Shown: piece after piece, positions 1-8,445 of the stretch
Layout: each line of letters begins with the position of its first letter
Position numbering within the stretch: the stretch's first letter is position 1
NCBI GenBank assembly: GCA_002403415.1
Contig: DHHS01000179.1
Span: 1-29,969, forward strand
DNA: 29,969 nucleotides
DNA from: Sphingomonas sp. UBA4766
GTDB taxonomy: Bacteria; Pseudomonadota; Alphaproteobacteria; Sphingomonadales; Sphingomonadaceae
Direction: 5' to 3'
Made by a program: the position numbers and the translations under genes
Notes under the pieces: model-generated
What the model was told of the DNA's origin: nothing
Database searches by the model: none
The model's input: the letters and a program-made list of their open reading frames with translations, nothing else

Positions 1-160
1 GGCCGCGCCCGCCGGTCCATGCAGGGTGCGACTTCGGGTCGATCTCCAGTGTCATCAGATCGCCTTCCTTGCCCCAGGTCGTACGCGTTTGATAGCTGGT
101 GCCATCGGTCATCTGCACGGTGATGAAATGATAATCGGGGTGGATGTTCTTCTTGGCCAT
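1..160 (-). CDS. rpmE: 50S ribosomal protein L31 (5' part only)
   Basis: The first 53 codons of ribosomal protein L31, a small zinc-site-family or zinc-free protein of the large subunit; the gene runs off the left edge of the window. Translated from the ATG at 158-160 it begins MAKKNIHPDYHFITVQMTDG and continues through TWGKEGD and DPKSHPAWTGG. This is the pattern of the alphaproteobacterial L31, which lacks the zinc-binding cysteines in this part. A GGAG ribosome-binding site lies seven bases before the ATG. It follows the M2 peptidase gene on the same strand after 87 bases, and a perfect hairpin sits in that gap just upstream of the ribosome-binding site. Identity is firm from the sequence; the C-terminal end cannot be seen. 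Confidence 0.93.
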   Translation of the reverse strand, partial: MAKKNIHPDYHFITVQMTDGTSYQTRTTWGKEGDLMTLEIDPKSHPAWTGGRG

Positions 161-176
161 CTGATGTCTCCATAAT

Positions 177-194
177 GGCTGGTGCCGACCAGCC
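177..194 (-). promoter_or_regulatory. Stem-loop in the rpmE leader
   Basis: A perfect 7-bp stem (GGCTGGT / ACCAGCC) with a CGGC loop lies 16 bases upstream of the rpmE ATG on the coding strand, just before its ribosome-binding site. No T-run follows, so it does not look like a terminator for the upstream peptidase gene. A translational control element is possible, because L31 genes in several other bacterial groups have structured autoregulatory leaders. That role is inference. Confidence 0.4.
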
Positions 195-247
195 GGGAAG
201 CGCGGGCCGCTAACACGCACGCGCCGCCAATGCAACGCCGCAATCGC

Positions 248-2071
248 TTACCAACCGGTCGGCTTGCCTTTATTCTGATCGTCGAGCCATGCCTTGAGTG
301 GGGCGAAATATTCGGCCATCGCCGCGCCCGAAATCTCCCGGCTGCCAGTAAAGGCTTCCAATGCTTCGGGCCACGGCTTTGATTGGCCTAACTCCAGCAT
401 CGCGTTGAGCTTAGCGCCCACGTCCTTGTTGCCATAGAACGAACAACGATGGAGCGGTCCCTTCCACCCCGCTTGATCGCAGGCCGCCTTGTAAAACTGG
501 AATTGCAGCAACCGCGCCAAGAAATAGCGGGTATAGGGCACTTGCGCCGGAATATGATATTTGGCGGCCGCATCGAACCGCGTCTCGTCGCGCTCAACCG
601 GCGGCTTGATCCCCTGATATTGCAGGCGCAGCGCGTCCCATGCGACTTGATAGTCGGTGGTGCGAATCCCGCCCGAAAACACGCCCCAGCGCCATTTGTC
701 GACCAGCAAGCCAAAGGGCAGAAATGCAACCTTGTCCATCGCCTGACGCAACAACAGGCCAATGTCCTTTCCGTCCTTTGGGTCCTCGCTCGGCACCTTG
801 GCGGGATGGAGCAGCTTGATGTCGACCAGATATTGCGGCGTTATCGAAAGTGCGACAAAATCGCCAATCGCCTCGTGAAAGCCATCATTGGCGCCGTTTT
901 TGTAGAGGAACGGCTGCGCCTTATACGCGCGCTGATAATAATTATGGCCGAGTTCATGGTGGATGGTGATGAAGTCGTCGCTGTTGACCTTGGTGCACAT
1001 CTTGATACGCAAATCGTCCTGATTGTCTATGTCCCAGGCAGAGGCATGGCACACAACTTCACGGTCGGCGGGTTTTACAATCTGTGATCGCGCCCAAAAG
1101 CTGTCGGGCAACGGCGCGAGGCCCAGCGAGGTGTAGAACCCCTCGCCAATCCGGACCATCTTGACCGGATCATCGCCTCGCGCTGCCAGCAATTCGCCAA
1201 TGTCAAAGCCCAGCTCGCCTGCCCCCTCTGGCGCGACCAGGTCATAGATATTACCCCATTCCTGCGCCCACATATTGCCAAGCAAATCGGCGCGGATCGG
1301 CCCGGTCTTGGGCTGGATCGTGTCGCCATATTTCGCGTTGAGCTTCGCGCGGGTATAGGCATGCAGCGCCTTGTAGAGCGGTTCAACATCGCGCCACAAT
1401 TTGTCGGTGAGCGCGCCAAAAGCCTCCGGGCTCATGTCATAGCCGGAGCGCCACATCGCGCCGACATCGCGGTATCCAAGCTCGCGCGCGCCTTGGTTGG
1501 CGATCCCGACGACGCGGGTGTAATCGTCGCGGGCGGGCGCGCCGACATTGTCGTGCCAACTTGTCCACATTTCGCTCAGCTTGCCGGGATCGCGCACCGT
1601 GCCCATCGCGGCTTCGATGTCGGAGCCGTTGATCGGCTTCCCATCGAGCGTCCCCCGCCCCTTGCCATAGGCCGAACCCATTTTCGTGGTCAGCGTGGCG
1701 AGCGTCTCGGCCGACCCGGCGGTGGTCGGTGCGGGCAGCGTGATGCTCCCGCGCAGCAGATCGAGCTTGCGCTTCTGATCGCCCGACAATCCCGCGACCT
1801 TTTGCAGCTTGGCGGCGTCGAGCGCGAGCTGCACTTGAAAGGCAGTAAACTCGGCACTGCTCTTGGCGGCGAGCGCATCGGTATCGTCGGTGATATAGGT
1901 TGCGTTGATCCACTGAATCCGCGCGGCATCAAGCGACAGCGCGTCGAGCTTGGCTTCCGCATTTTTCAGGAACGCATCGACATCGGCGATCGTTGGTGCG
2001 GGCGCAGCAGTCGCAGGCGCGGCAATTCCTGTCGTCGCGAGCAGGGTTGCACAAATGAGGCGGCGGATCAT
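248..2071 (-). CDS. Secreted M2-family zinc metallopeptidase (peptidyl-dipeptidase A, ACE-like)
   Basis: A 607-residue zinc dipeptidyl carboxypeptidase of family M2, the bacterial relatives of angiotensin-converting enzyme, expected to act on peptides in the periplasm. It starts with a signal peptide (MIRR, then a hydrophobic stretch ending near ATAA at about residue 23). The zinc motif HELGH is at residues 372-376. The third ligand is Glu400 in GFHEAIGD, 28 residues after the first histidine, the same spacing as in ACE. The rest of the protein matches a single-domain M2 enzyme in length and in motifs such as EWGNIYD and RYFLARLLQFQFY. The ATG at 2069-2071 is supported by a GGAGAG ribosome-binding site and gives the signal peptide. 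The downstream gene on the strand is rpmE; the upstream hydrolase gene ends 54 bases before the start. Exact substrate unknown. Confidence 0.93.
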   Translation of the reverse strand: MIRRLICATLLATTGIAAPATAAPAPTIADVDAFLKNAEAKLDALSLDAARIQWINATYITDDTDALAAKSSAEFTAFQVQLALDAAKLQKVAGLSGDQKRKLDLLRGSITLPAPTTAGSAETLATLTTKMGSAYGKGRGTLDGKPINGSDIEAAMGTVRDPGKLSEMWTSWHDNVGAPARDDYTRVVGIANQGARELGYRDVGAMWRSGYDMSPEAFGALTDKLWRDVEPLYKALHAYTRAKLNAKYGDTIQPKTGPIRADLLGNMWAQEWGNIYDLVAPEGAGELGFDIGELLAARGDDPVKMVRIGEGFYTSLGLAPLPDSFWARSQIVKPADREVVCHASAWDIDNQDDLRIKMCTKVNSDDFITIHHELGHNYYQRAYKAQPFLYKNGANDGFHEAIGDFVALSITPQYLVDIKLLHPAKVPSEDPKDGKDIGLLLRQAMDKVAFLPFGLLVDKWRWGVFSGGIRTTDYQVAWDALRLQYQGIKPPVERDETRFDAAAKYHIPAQVPYTRYFLARLLQFQFYKAACDQAGWKGPLHRCSFYGNKDVGAKLNAMLELGQSKPWPEALEAFTGSREISGAAMAEYFAPLKAWLDDQNKGKPTGW

Positions 2072-2125
2072 GACAGGCTCTCCGATGATTGGGTTGGCGC
2101 TACTGTGCCGCCCGCCCCGGTCGCG

Positions 2126-2881
2126 TCAAGTAGCGAGGAAATCGGCGATCGCCATGCCCAGGTCGGGCTTGGCAACGGCGCTCATATGGTTACCCGGCAC
2201 GGCTTGATACCGGGCATTGGGCAGCGCCTGCGCAAGCGCCTCGGCCGACCCATTGTCGCGGTCCTCCTCGCCACACAGCACCAGCACCGGGCGGTCGATC
2301 GCCGCCAGTTCGGCGTCGGTGCTGGGCACGAAGGTGTCGAGGATATGGACCAGCGCCTTGGGATCACCGCCGCTGCTTTTCAGAAAGGCCTCGGCGAAGA
2401 ATTCGGGCGATCCGCGCTCAAAGGTGCCGCCATGCGTCAGTACGCGGCGAAAGAAATCGACGCGCCGTGCGGTGTCGGTGACGCCCTGATACCCCATGCC
2501 CGAAATCACGCTGCGCCGAGGCGTCGCGCCCATGATGATCATCCGGATCGCGGTGCGCGCGCCCAGCGAGTAGCCGACCAGATCATAATCGGTCAGCCCC
2601 AGATGCGCGATCAGCGCCAACCCGTCGCTTGCCAGCACATCGGGTGGATAAGCGGCGGCATCATGCGGCTTCGCGCTGGTCCCATGCGCGCGCAGATCGG
2701 GCATGATGACACGGAAGCCGCGCGCGGCGACCGCATCGGCATGGCCGTATCTGATCCAATTGGTTTCGGCGTCGGAGAAAAAGCCGTGGAGCATCACCAC
2801 GGGCCGCCCCACCCCGACTTCGCGCCATACGAGATTGGCGCCATCGAAACTGGCGAAATTGTGGCTTGGCACGTCGGTCAT
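2126..2881 (-). CDS. Alpha/beta hydrolase fold protein
   Basis: A 251-residue alpha/beta hydrolase, probably a cytoplasmic esterase or related hydrolase. Visible elements: the oxyanion region LHGFF (residues 31-35), the PDLRAHG segment (61-67), the nucleophile elbow GYSLG with Ser105, an acid in GEEDRDN (Glu206/Asp207), and His232 in GNHMSAV. The catalytic set is therefore complete. I chose the ATG at 2881 because it overlaps the stop of the GFA-family gene as ATGA, the typical sign of translational coupling. A longer reading from 2965 would overlap that gene by 88 bases and adds unlikely Arg-rich sequence. The substrate cannot be read from the sequence; coupling to a GFA-like protein gives only a loose hint towards detoxification. 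Confidence 0.85.
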   Translation of the reverse strand: MTDVPSHNFASFDGANLVWREVGVGRPVVMLHGFFSDAETNWIRYGHADAVAARGFRVIMPDLRAHGTSAKPHDAAAYPPDVLASDGLALIAHLGLTDYDLVGYSLGARTAIRMIIMGATPRRSVISGMGYQGVTDTARRVDFFRRVLTHGGTFERGSPEFFAEAFLKSSGGDPKALVHILDTFVPSTDAELAAIDRPVLVLCGEEDRDNGSAEALAQALPNARYQAVPGNHMSAVAKPDLGMAIADFLAT

Positions 2882-3321
2882 CGTTCCTTCGCCCTTTCCC
2901 AACGGGCAACCAGCGACGGATAGCTGTCGCAGCGGTCGCGCGGCAAGGCGCGGGTGTCCAGCCACACCTCATTGATCGTCTCCGCGCCGAAATGGCTGAT
3001 GGGCACAAAGCCTGATGAATCATCAAGGCTGCCAACGGTCAGGTCCATCTTGGCCGCGTCGGGATAGGCAAAGCCGAGCGGGGTGCCGCAAGTCGCGCAG
3101 AACGGGCGCTGTGCGATCGGTGACGAAGCATACCAATCGGGCTCGGTCGACCACGACACGCTCGCCTTCTCGACGCCGACGAACGCCGCCGCGACCCCGC
3201 CCGTCGCGCGCTGGCACATCCGGCAATGGCACAGATAGGCCTGGCGGCTTTCGATCTGTGCTGAATACCGGATACGCCCGCATTGGCAGCCACCGGTTAC
3301 GGTCTCGCTCGCTTCGGCCAT
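2878..3321 (-). CDS. GFA-family zinc-binding protein
   Basis: A 147-residue protein of the glutathione-dependent formaldehyde-activating enzyme (GFA) family, a CENP-V-like zinc fold. The family's cysteine pattern is complete: Cys12 and Cys14 in GCQCG, Cys31-x-Cys33-x2-Cys36 in LCHCRMCQ, and Cys75-x2-Cys78 in FCATCGTPL. The length is normal for the family. Despite the family name, most members have no proven formaldehyde activity, so no reaction is assigned. It starts one base after the RES-domain gene ends, and its stop overlaps the start of the alpha/beta hydrolase, so the genes are likely cotranscribed. The ATG at 3319-3321 is the first in frame and gives the expected N-terminus. Confidence 0.87.
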   Translation of the reverse strand: MAEASETVTGGCQCGRIRYSAQIESRQAYLCHCRMCQRATGGVAAAFVGVEKASVSWSTEPDWYASSPIAQRPFCATCGTPLGFAYPDAAKMDLTVGSLDDSSGFVPISHFGAETINEVWLDTRALPRDRCDSYPSLVARWERAKER

Positions 3322-3322
3322 T

Positions 3323-3859
3323 TTACCCCCAGTGTTGGTTGCTATCGCTCAAGATAGCGGGAAATGGGTCTCCTGCAACGGTCACCATCGGCGCGCCGGG
3401 GGCGTTCCATCGGAACAGCGTGACATGCCACCCGCCCGGAATATGCCGTGATCGATCGATGATGCCGTCCGCCCCGCACGCCCGTGCCGCATCGGCATTG
3501 CGCCACGACGGCGGTTCCTGCCCCGCTGCCAGCGCCGCGCGCCAATTCGCGTTGGAGTCCTTGCGGTCGATGCCCAAGGCAGCGCACGCCGCCTCATCGC
3601 GCTGATCGAGGACATCGGCCTGCCCCAGCTCGAGCGGCACGATCATCCGCGCAAGGCCATCCTCGCGCATATAGCCCGATACCGCGATATAGGCCCATTC
3701 GGGATTGCAGGTCAGGTAGAGCGCCGACTGGCCGAGCCGGTGATAGCGCCCGGCGCTCGCCGGTCCTGGCGGGGCCAGCACGCTATCGATCCGACTAGCG
3801 AGGATCGCGCGATAGAATCGCCCGGAAATCGTCAGCAGCGGGATCGTCGACCCCGCCAA
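3323..3859 (-). CDS. RES-domain protein without a visible antitoxin partner
   Basis: A 178-residue protein with the RES fold, a family best known for toxins that degrade NAD+ by phosphorolysis or hydrolysis. The N-terminal part shows FYRA (15-18), GRYH with Arg38, ALYL with Tyr48, and the C-terminal part has ADGIIDRSR with Ser137 followed by VTLFRW, as in other RES proteins. The family glutamate normally follows the tyrosine by about 11 residues; an ungapped comparison puts Ala59 there, with Glu54 nearby, so the active site may be altered. The usual upstream Xre/DUF2384 antitoxin gene is absent. Instead asd ends four bases before the TTG start (3857-3859). Start choice is uncertain. Toxin activity is doubtful; a housekeeping or inactive paralogue is equally possible. 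Confidence 0.72.
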   Translation of the reverse strand: MAGSTIPLLTISGRFYRAILASRIDSVLAPPGPASAGRYHRLGQSALYLTCNPEWAYIAVSGYMREDGLARMIVPLELGQADVLDQRDEAACAALGIDRKDSNANWRAALAAGQEPPSWRNADAARACGADGIIDRSRHIPGGWHVTLFRWNAPGAPMVTVAGDPFPAILSDSNQHWG

Positions 3860-3863
3860 GTGA

Positions 3864-4895
3864 TTACGCAGCCTTTTTCAGATGGCGCCGCCCCAGCAAC
3901 TCGGCGATCTGCACCGCGTTCAGCGCTGCCCCTTTGCGCAGATTGTCCGACACGCACCACAGCACCAGCCCGTTGTCCACCGTCGGGTCTTCGCGCACCC
4001 GGCTGATGAAAGTCGCATAATCACCAACGCATTCGGTGGGGGTCACATAGCCGCCATCCTCACGCTTATCGATCAGCATAACGCCCGGGGCCTCACGCAG
4101 GATGCTCTGCGCTTTCTTGGCCGAAATCTCGTTCTCAAACTCGATGGTGATCGCCTCGCTATGCCCGACGAACACCGGCACCCGCACGCACGTGGCGACG
4201 ACCTTGATCTTGGGATCGAGGATCTTCTTGGTCTCTACCACCATCTTCCATTCTTCCTTGGTGAAGCCATCATCCAGGAAGCTGTCGATATGCGGGATCA
4301 CGTTGAACGCGATCTGCTTGGTGAATTTCTTCGGCTCGTTGGGATCGCCGACAAAGATGTTGCGCGCCTGTTCGAACAGCTCGTCCATCCCCGCCTTGCC
4401 CGCGCCCGAAACCGATTGATAGGTTGAGACGATCACGCGCTTGATGCCGGCTGCATCGTGGAGCGGCTTCAGCGCCACCACCATCTGGGCGGTCGAGCAA
4501 TTGGGGTTGGCGATGATGTTGCGCCGTCGATAGCCGTCGATCGCGTGCGGGTTAACCTCAGGCACGATCAGCGGAACATCGGGGTCCATGCGGTAGAGCG
4601 AGGCATTGTCGATGACCGTGCACCCAGCGGCGGCAAAGCGCGGCGCGTGGAGCTTTGACCCCTCGCTCCCGATCGCGAACAGCGCCATGTCCCAGCCTGC
4701 AGGGTCGAAATGTTCAATATTCTGAACCTTGAGCATCCGGCCCGTGTCGCCGAATTCGATCTCGTCGCCCTGGCTGCGCGAGGACGCCAGGACCGCCAGC
4801 TCGCTGATCGGGAATTCCCGTTCCGCAAGGATGTTGAGCATTTCCCGCCCAACATTGCCCGTCGCGCCTGCGACCACCACCCGATACCCGTTCAT
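3864..4895 (-). CDS. asd: Aspartate-semialdehyde dehydrogenase
   Basis: A 343-residue cytoplasmic enzyme that reduces aspartyl phosphate to aspartate semialdehyde with NADPH, the branch point to lysine, diaminopimelate, threonine and methionine. The NADP-binding loop GATGNVG is near residue 10. The catalytic cysteine is Cys133 in NPNCST, and the active-site histidine is probably His245 in GHSEAI. ASxxS-like (LASSRSQG) and TYQSVSGAG segments match the family. Length is typical. The ATG at 4893-4895 gives the normal N-terminus. The S9 peptidase gene lies 72 bases upstream, leaving room for a promoter; the RES-domain gene follows after four bases, so it is probably cotranscribed with this essential gene. 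Confidence 0.96.
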   Translation of the reverse strand: MNGYRVVVAGATGNVGREMLNILAEREFPISELAVLASSRSQGDEIEFGDTGRMLKVQNIEHFDPAGWDMALFAIGSEGSKLHAPRFAAAGCTVIDNASLYRMDPDVPLIVPEVNPHAIDGYRRRNIIANPNCSTAQMVVALKPLHDAAGIKRVIVSTYQSVSGAGKAGMDELFEQARNIFVGDPNEPKKFTKQIAFNVIPHIDSFLDDGFTKEEWKMVVETKKILDPKIKVVATCVRVPVFVGHSEAITIEFENEISAKKAQSILREAPGVMLIDKREDGGYVTPTECVGDYATFISRVREDPTVDNGLVLWCVSDNLRKGAALNAVQIAELLGRRHLKKAA

Positions 4896-4967
4896 TCGAC
4901 CAGATCCTTGTCAACACTATTGTGCCGCTGACTTAAGCCCCCCGCCCGCTTTGTCCAGTATCCCAGC

Positions 4968-7187
4968 CTATTTCCGCGCGGGCATCCGCCGATCGAGGAA
5001 ATCGAGAATCGTCGTCCACAGATGCTGGCTGATGCCCGGGCCGCCGACGCGATGTGTCTGGCCGGGATAGAACATCATTTCGAACGGGCGGGCCTCGCGC
5101 TGCATCTTGGTGGCAAAGGCGGTTGCATTGGTGAACACGACATTGTCGTCGGACATGCCGTGGATCAGCAGCAGCGGATCGGTAATCTTGGCGGTATCAG
5201 CGAGCGCGTTCGATGACGCATAGCTTGCCGGGTCGGTGCGCGGATCACCCAGATAGCGCTCGGTATAATGGGTGTCATAAAGCTCCCACTTGGTCACCGG
5301 CGCGCCCGAAATTCCGGCGGCGAACACGCCGGGCGCTGCTTCCAGCATCTTGATCGTAAGGTAGCCGCCATAGGACCAGCCGTTGATCGCAATCCGTTTT
5401 GCGTCAACGAACGGGAGGGTCTTCAGAAAGGCCGCACCCGCCAGCTGATCGGCTACCTCCACCGTGCCCATCGCGTGGTACAGGTGATCCTCAAACACCT
5501 TGCCCCGGTGATAGGAACCGCGATTGTCGATCTGGAAATAGATATAGCCCCGGCTTACCAGATATTGCGGCAATGCGCCGTTCCACGCCCGCGTCACCTG
5601 TTGCCCCGTGCCAGGCCCGCCATAATGCTGATAGAATACGGGATAGGTTTTGCCGGGCTCCAGCTTCGGCGTGATCATTTCCCAATATAGTTCGGTCCCG
5701 TCCGCCGCCTTGATCGTGCCGAATTTGCGTTCCTGATGATCGCGCAGAAACGGGAAATAGGGATGCCCCTCGCGCACAGCATTTTCGTTGATCCAGCGCA
5801 GCCGTTTGCCGTCGGCGTCGGCCAGATAAAGCTGCGTCGGCTGCGTCGGGCTGGAACGCGCGACGATCACCCGCCGGGCCGCGGCATCCATGGTGGCGCC
5901 GTGCCACCAGCCGCTTTCGGTCAGCCGGGTGACCTGCCCCGGCTTGGTGATATCGACTGTGTAGAGATGCTGTTCGAGGAATCCGTCCTTGTTGCCGGTG
6001 AAGAACAGCCGCCCCTTGGTTTCGTCCACGCCGACCAACGCCTGCACCACCCATTCGCCGCTCGTCAACGGGGTCCATTTGCCACCCTTATAGTGGTAAA
6101 GATGACCAAAGCCGGTTCGTTCCGATCGCCAGATCAGCGATCCGTCCCTCATCGGTTGATAGGCGTCGCTTAGGTTGATCCAGCTCCGGGCGCCGGCCTT
6201 TTCGGTGAACATTATGCTTGCCCGGCCGGTCGCGGGGTCGACACTCAGCATATCGAGCGTTTTCTGGTCGCGGCTCTGGCGCTGGACGAGCAGCGTCTTG
6301 CCATCCGGCGTCCAGTCGACACGGGCAAGGTAGATGTCGGGATCGGGGCCCAGATCAACCTTTACGCGCGCGGTCCCGTCGGGCTTCATCACATATAGCT
6401 CGACCAGCGCATTGGGCGTGCCCGCCGCCGGATAGCGCTGATCGACCACGCGGGTGCCGTCGGCACCAATCGCCGCGCGGGTGACGATGCCGACCGGTGC
6501 TTCGTCAAACCGCTCGACCGCGATAAGCTTCTCATCGGGAGACCACCAATAGCCGGTGCGGCGGTCCATCTCTTCTTGCGCGACGAATTCGGCCTCACCC
6601 CAATGGACCGTGCCGCCGCCGCTTTGCGTCGCCATCCAGGAGGCCGCACCGCCGATCGGTTGCACGAACAGATTCTGGTCGCGCACAAAGCTGACAAAGC
6701 TTCCCTTGGGGCTGACCACCGGGTTCAGTTCGCTTTCCGGGCCGTTGGTGAGTGGCACCACGCTTCCGTCGAGTTTTGCGAGATAGAGATCGCCATCGAG
6801 CGGCACCAGAATCGCCTTGGCATCGGGCGTCCAGTCATACGCGACAATGCCCTTAGTCCCCCCAATGCGCGCGCGTTCGCGCTGCATCTTTTCGGCCTCC
6901 GACAATTCGGCGCCCGAGCCAATCGCTTTGGAATCAACCAGCATCCACTCGCGGCCCGTCTGGGTATCGAGTGCCCACAGATCGAACCGGTCGCGCTCAT
7001 CGGCGCGCGGGCGCAGTGACGTGAGCAACCGCCCATCGGGCGACAGCTTCAGCCCGCGTGGTTGCGACCCCGACAGATCGGGGCTGCCGAACAGCCGTTC
7101 GAGCGTCAGTTTCGGCGGCGCATCAGCAGCCATAGCGGGCATCGCACTCATACTCAGCACAAGCGCTGCCAGCCAAAATCGCTGCAT
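4968..7187 (-). CDS. Secreted S9 family peptidase, dipeptidyl-peptidase IV type
   Basis: A 739-residue exported serine peptidase of family S9 (DPP-IV type): an N-terminal beta-propeller with repeated WTPDGK/WSPDEK-type blades, then an alpha/beta hydrolase domain. A signal peptide (MQRFWLAALVLSMSAM, cleavage near AMAADA) sends it to the periplasm. The catalytic serine is Ser605 in GWSYGG, an aspartate lies in HGMSDDNV, and His712 is in GQTHRV. The propeller carries EEMDRRTGYWWSPD, which resembles the Glu-Glu motif that in DPP-IV binds the substrate amino terminus. I prefer the ATG at 7185-7187 to a TTG two codons earlier, because a GGGAG site lies about eight bases before the ATG. It likely releases dipeptides from peptides, possibly with a preference for proline. 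It reads into asd. Confidence 0.92.
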   Translation of the reverse strand: MQRFWLAALVLSMSAMPAMAADAPPKLTLERLFGSPDLSGSQPRGLKLSPDGRLLTSLRPRADERDRFDLWALDTQTGREWMLVDSKAIGSGAELSEAEKMQRERARIGGTKGIVAYDWTPDAKAILVPLDGDLYLAKLDGSVVPLTNGPESELNPVVSPKGSFVSFVRDQNLFVQPIGGAASWMATQSGGGTVHWGEAEFVAQEEMDRRTGYWWSPDEKLIAVERFDEAPVGIVTRAAIGADGTRVVDQRYPAAGTPNALVELYVMKPDGTARVKVDLGPDPDIYLARVDWTPDGKTLLVQRQSRDQKTLDMLSVDPATGRASIMFTEKAGARSWINLSDAYQPMRDGSLIWRSERTGFGHLYHYKGGKWTPLTSGEWVVQALVGVDETKGRLFFTGNKDGFLEQHLYTVDITKPGQVTRLTESGWWHGATMDAAARRVIVARSSPTQPTQLYLADADGKRLRWINENAVREGHPYFPFLRDHQERKFGTIKAADGTELYWEMITPKLEPGKTYPVFYQHYGGPGTGQQVTRAWNGALPQYLVSRGYIYFQIDNRGSYHRGKVFEDHLYHAMGTVEVADQLAGAAFLKTLPFVDAKRIAINGWSYGGYLTIKMLEAAPGVFAAGISGAPVTKWELYDTHYTERYLGDPRTDPASYASSNALADTAKITDPLLLIHGMSDDNVVFTNATAFATKMQREARPFEMMFYPGQTHRVGGPGISQHLWTTILDFLDRRMPARK

Positions 7188-7246
7188 ATTCAAACTCCCG
7201 GACCGATTGATGCATTGCTCGCTTATCGCGGGGCGATGCGCGCACG

Positions 7247-7276
7247 TAAAGGGGGCGCCGGATCGCGCCGACGCCC
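7247..7276 (-). terminator. Hairpin terminator after rplS
   Basis: On the minus strand a stem with arms GGGCGTCGG and CCGGCGCCC (nine pairs including one T-G wobble, loop CGCGAT) is followed by CCTTTA. It lies about 32 bases past the rplS stop and 60 bases before the next gene, the S9 peptidase. It is the likely end of the ffh-rplS operon. The T-run is short, so termination may be partial. Confidence 0.6.
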
Positions 7277-7307
7277 TCGTTTCGATACTTGAGGAAGCGT
7301 TTGGAGC

Positions 7308-7679
7308 TTATTCGCTCTTGGTGTCGCGACGCTCGGCGATGCGCGCCGACTTGCCGCGGCGACCGCGCAGATAGTAGAGCTTGGCGCGCCGCACCACGCC
7401 CTTGCGCACCACTTCGATGCTGTCGATGTTGGGCGAGTATAGCGGGAAAACGCGCTCAACGCCCTCTCCGAACGAGATCTTGCGCACGGTGAAGTTACTG
7501 CCCATGCCCTTGTTCGACCGCGCAATGCACACGCCTTCGTAATTCTGGACGCGGGTACGCTCGCCTTCCACAACCTTCACGCCGACTTTCAGCGTGTCGC
7601 CGGGGCGGAATTCGGGGATCTTCTTCGCTTCAAGAAACTTGGCGATGTTTTCGGCTTCAATCTGCTGGATGATGTTCAT
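7308..7679 (-). CDS. rplS: 50S ribosomal protein L19
   Basis: A 123-residue large-subunit protein located at the 30S-50S interface. It begins MNIIQQIE and shows FRPGDTLKV, VEGERTRVQNYEG and RRAKLYYLRGRRGKSARI, the conserved L19 signature. The ATG at 7677-7679 is chosen over an upstream in-frame ATG at 7739: the longer reading would overlap trmD by 59 bases and adds 20 residues not found in L19. A GAAGGAAGA ribosome-binding site precedes this ATG inside the trmD end. It is the last gene of the ffh-rpsP-rimM-trmD-rplS operon and starts one base after the trmD stop. Confidence 0.96.
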   Translation of the reverse strand: MNIIQQIEAENIAKFLEAKKIPEFRPGDTLKVGVKVVEGERTRVQNYEGVCIARSNKGMGSNFTVRKISFGEGVERVFPLYSPNIDSIEVVRKGVVRRAKLYYLRGRRGKSARIAERRDTKSE

Positions 7680-7680
7680 C

Positions 7681-8445
7681 TCAGTCTTCCTTCGTCTGTT
7701 GCCGCGCACCAGAGGGAGGTTGAACCCGAGCGTCCTCATAACGCTCCCAAAGGTCCGGCCTCCTTAGCCGTGTATCGGTCTCGGACTGTGACTTGCGCCA
7801 CGCCGCGATCCTCGCATGATCCCCCGATCGCAGCACTTCGGGGATCGTGCGCCCTTCCCATTCATAAGGTCGGGTATAGTGCGGATATTCGAGGAGGCCG
7901 CTTTCGAAGCTTTCCTCGATCCCGCTGGAAGACGCGCCCATTACGCCGGGTAGCAGCCGAATGCAAGCGTCAAGCAGAACCAGCGCGCCAATCTCGCCGC
8001 CCGATAATATGTAGTCACCGATCGAAACCGGCTCGACGCTTCGTGCCTCGAACAGGCGTTCGTCAAATCCTTCAAAACGACCGCACAGAATGATGGCGCC
8101 GGGGCCCGCTGCAAGCTGGCGAACGCGGGTCTGGGTCAGCGGTCCGCCGCGCGGCGTCATGACAAGGACCGGGCGACCATCCATGACGCTATCGACCGCA
8201 GCCGCCACGATATCGGCGCGTAGCACCATCCCTGCCCCGCCCCCCGCCGGGGTATCGTCGACAGTCCGGTGCTTGTCGGTCGCGAAGTCGCGAATGTTGA
8301 CCGCGTCGAGCGACCATTTCCCCTCGGCGAGCGCCCGTCCCGCGATCGACTGGCCCAGCGGGCCGGGGAACATGTCGGGGTATAGGGTAAGGATGGTGGC
8401 GGCGAAGCCCGCGCCTCCCCCTGCCGAGTTGGCAGGATCACTCAC
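7681..8445 (-). CDS. trmD: tRNA (guanine-N1)-methyltransferase
   Basis: A 254-residue SPOUT-class enzyme that methylates G37 of tRNAs with S-adenosylmethionine, preventing +1 frameshifts. Visible are the N-terminal LTLYPDMFPGPL, the PAGGGAGMVLR loop near 67-76, and the trefoil-knot segments CGRFEGFDER (121-130) and SIGDYILSGGE (141-151). The C-terminal part has PEVLRSGDHARIAAWR. The start is a GTG at 8443-8445 whose bases overlap the rimM stop as GTGA, so translation is coupled. The first dozen residues are poorly conserved Ala/Gly sequence before the knot domain. This is the standard operon position. Confidence 0.96.
   Translation of the reverse strand: MSDPANSAGGGAGFAATILTLYPDMFPGPLGQSIAGRALAEGKWSLDAVNIRDFATDKHRTVDDTPAGGGAGMVLRADIVAAAVDSVMDGRPVLVMTPRGGPLTQTRVRQLAAGPGAIILCGRFEGFDERLFEARSVEPVSIGDYILSGGEIGALVLLDACIRLLPGVMGASSSGIEESFESGLLEYPHYTRPYEWEGRTIPEVLRSGDHARIAAWRKSQSETDTRLRRPDLWERYEDARVQPPSGARQQTKED

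Noticed and set aside
1361..2923. 520-codon open frame on the plus strand
   Set aside because: It is antisense to the M2 peptidase and alpha/beta hydrolase genes, both of which have full catalytic motifs; its translation is Arg/Gly/His-rich with no family resemblance.
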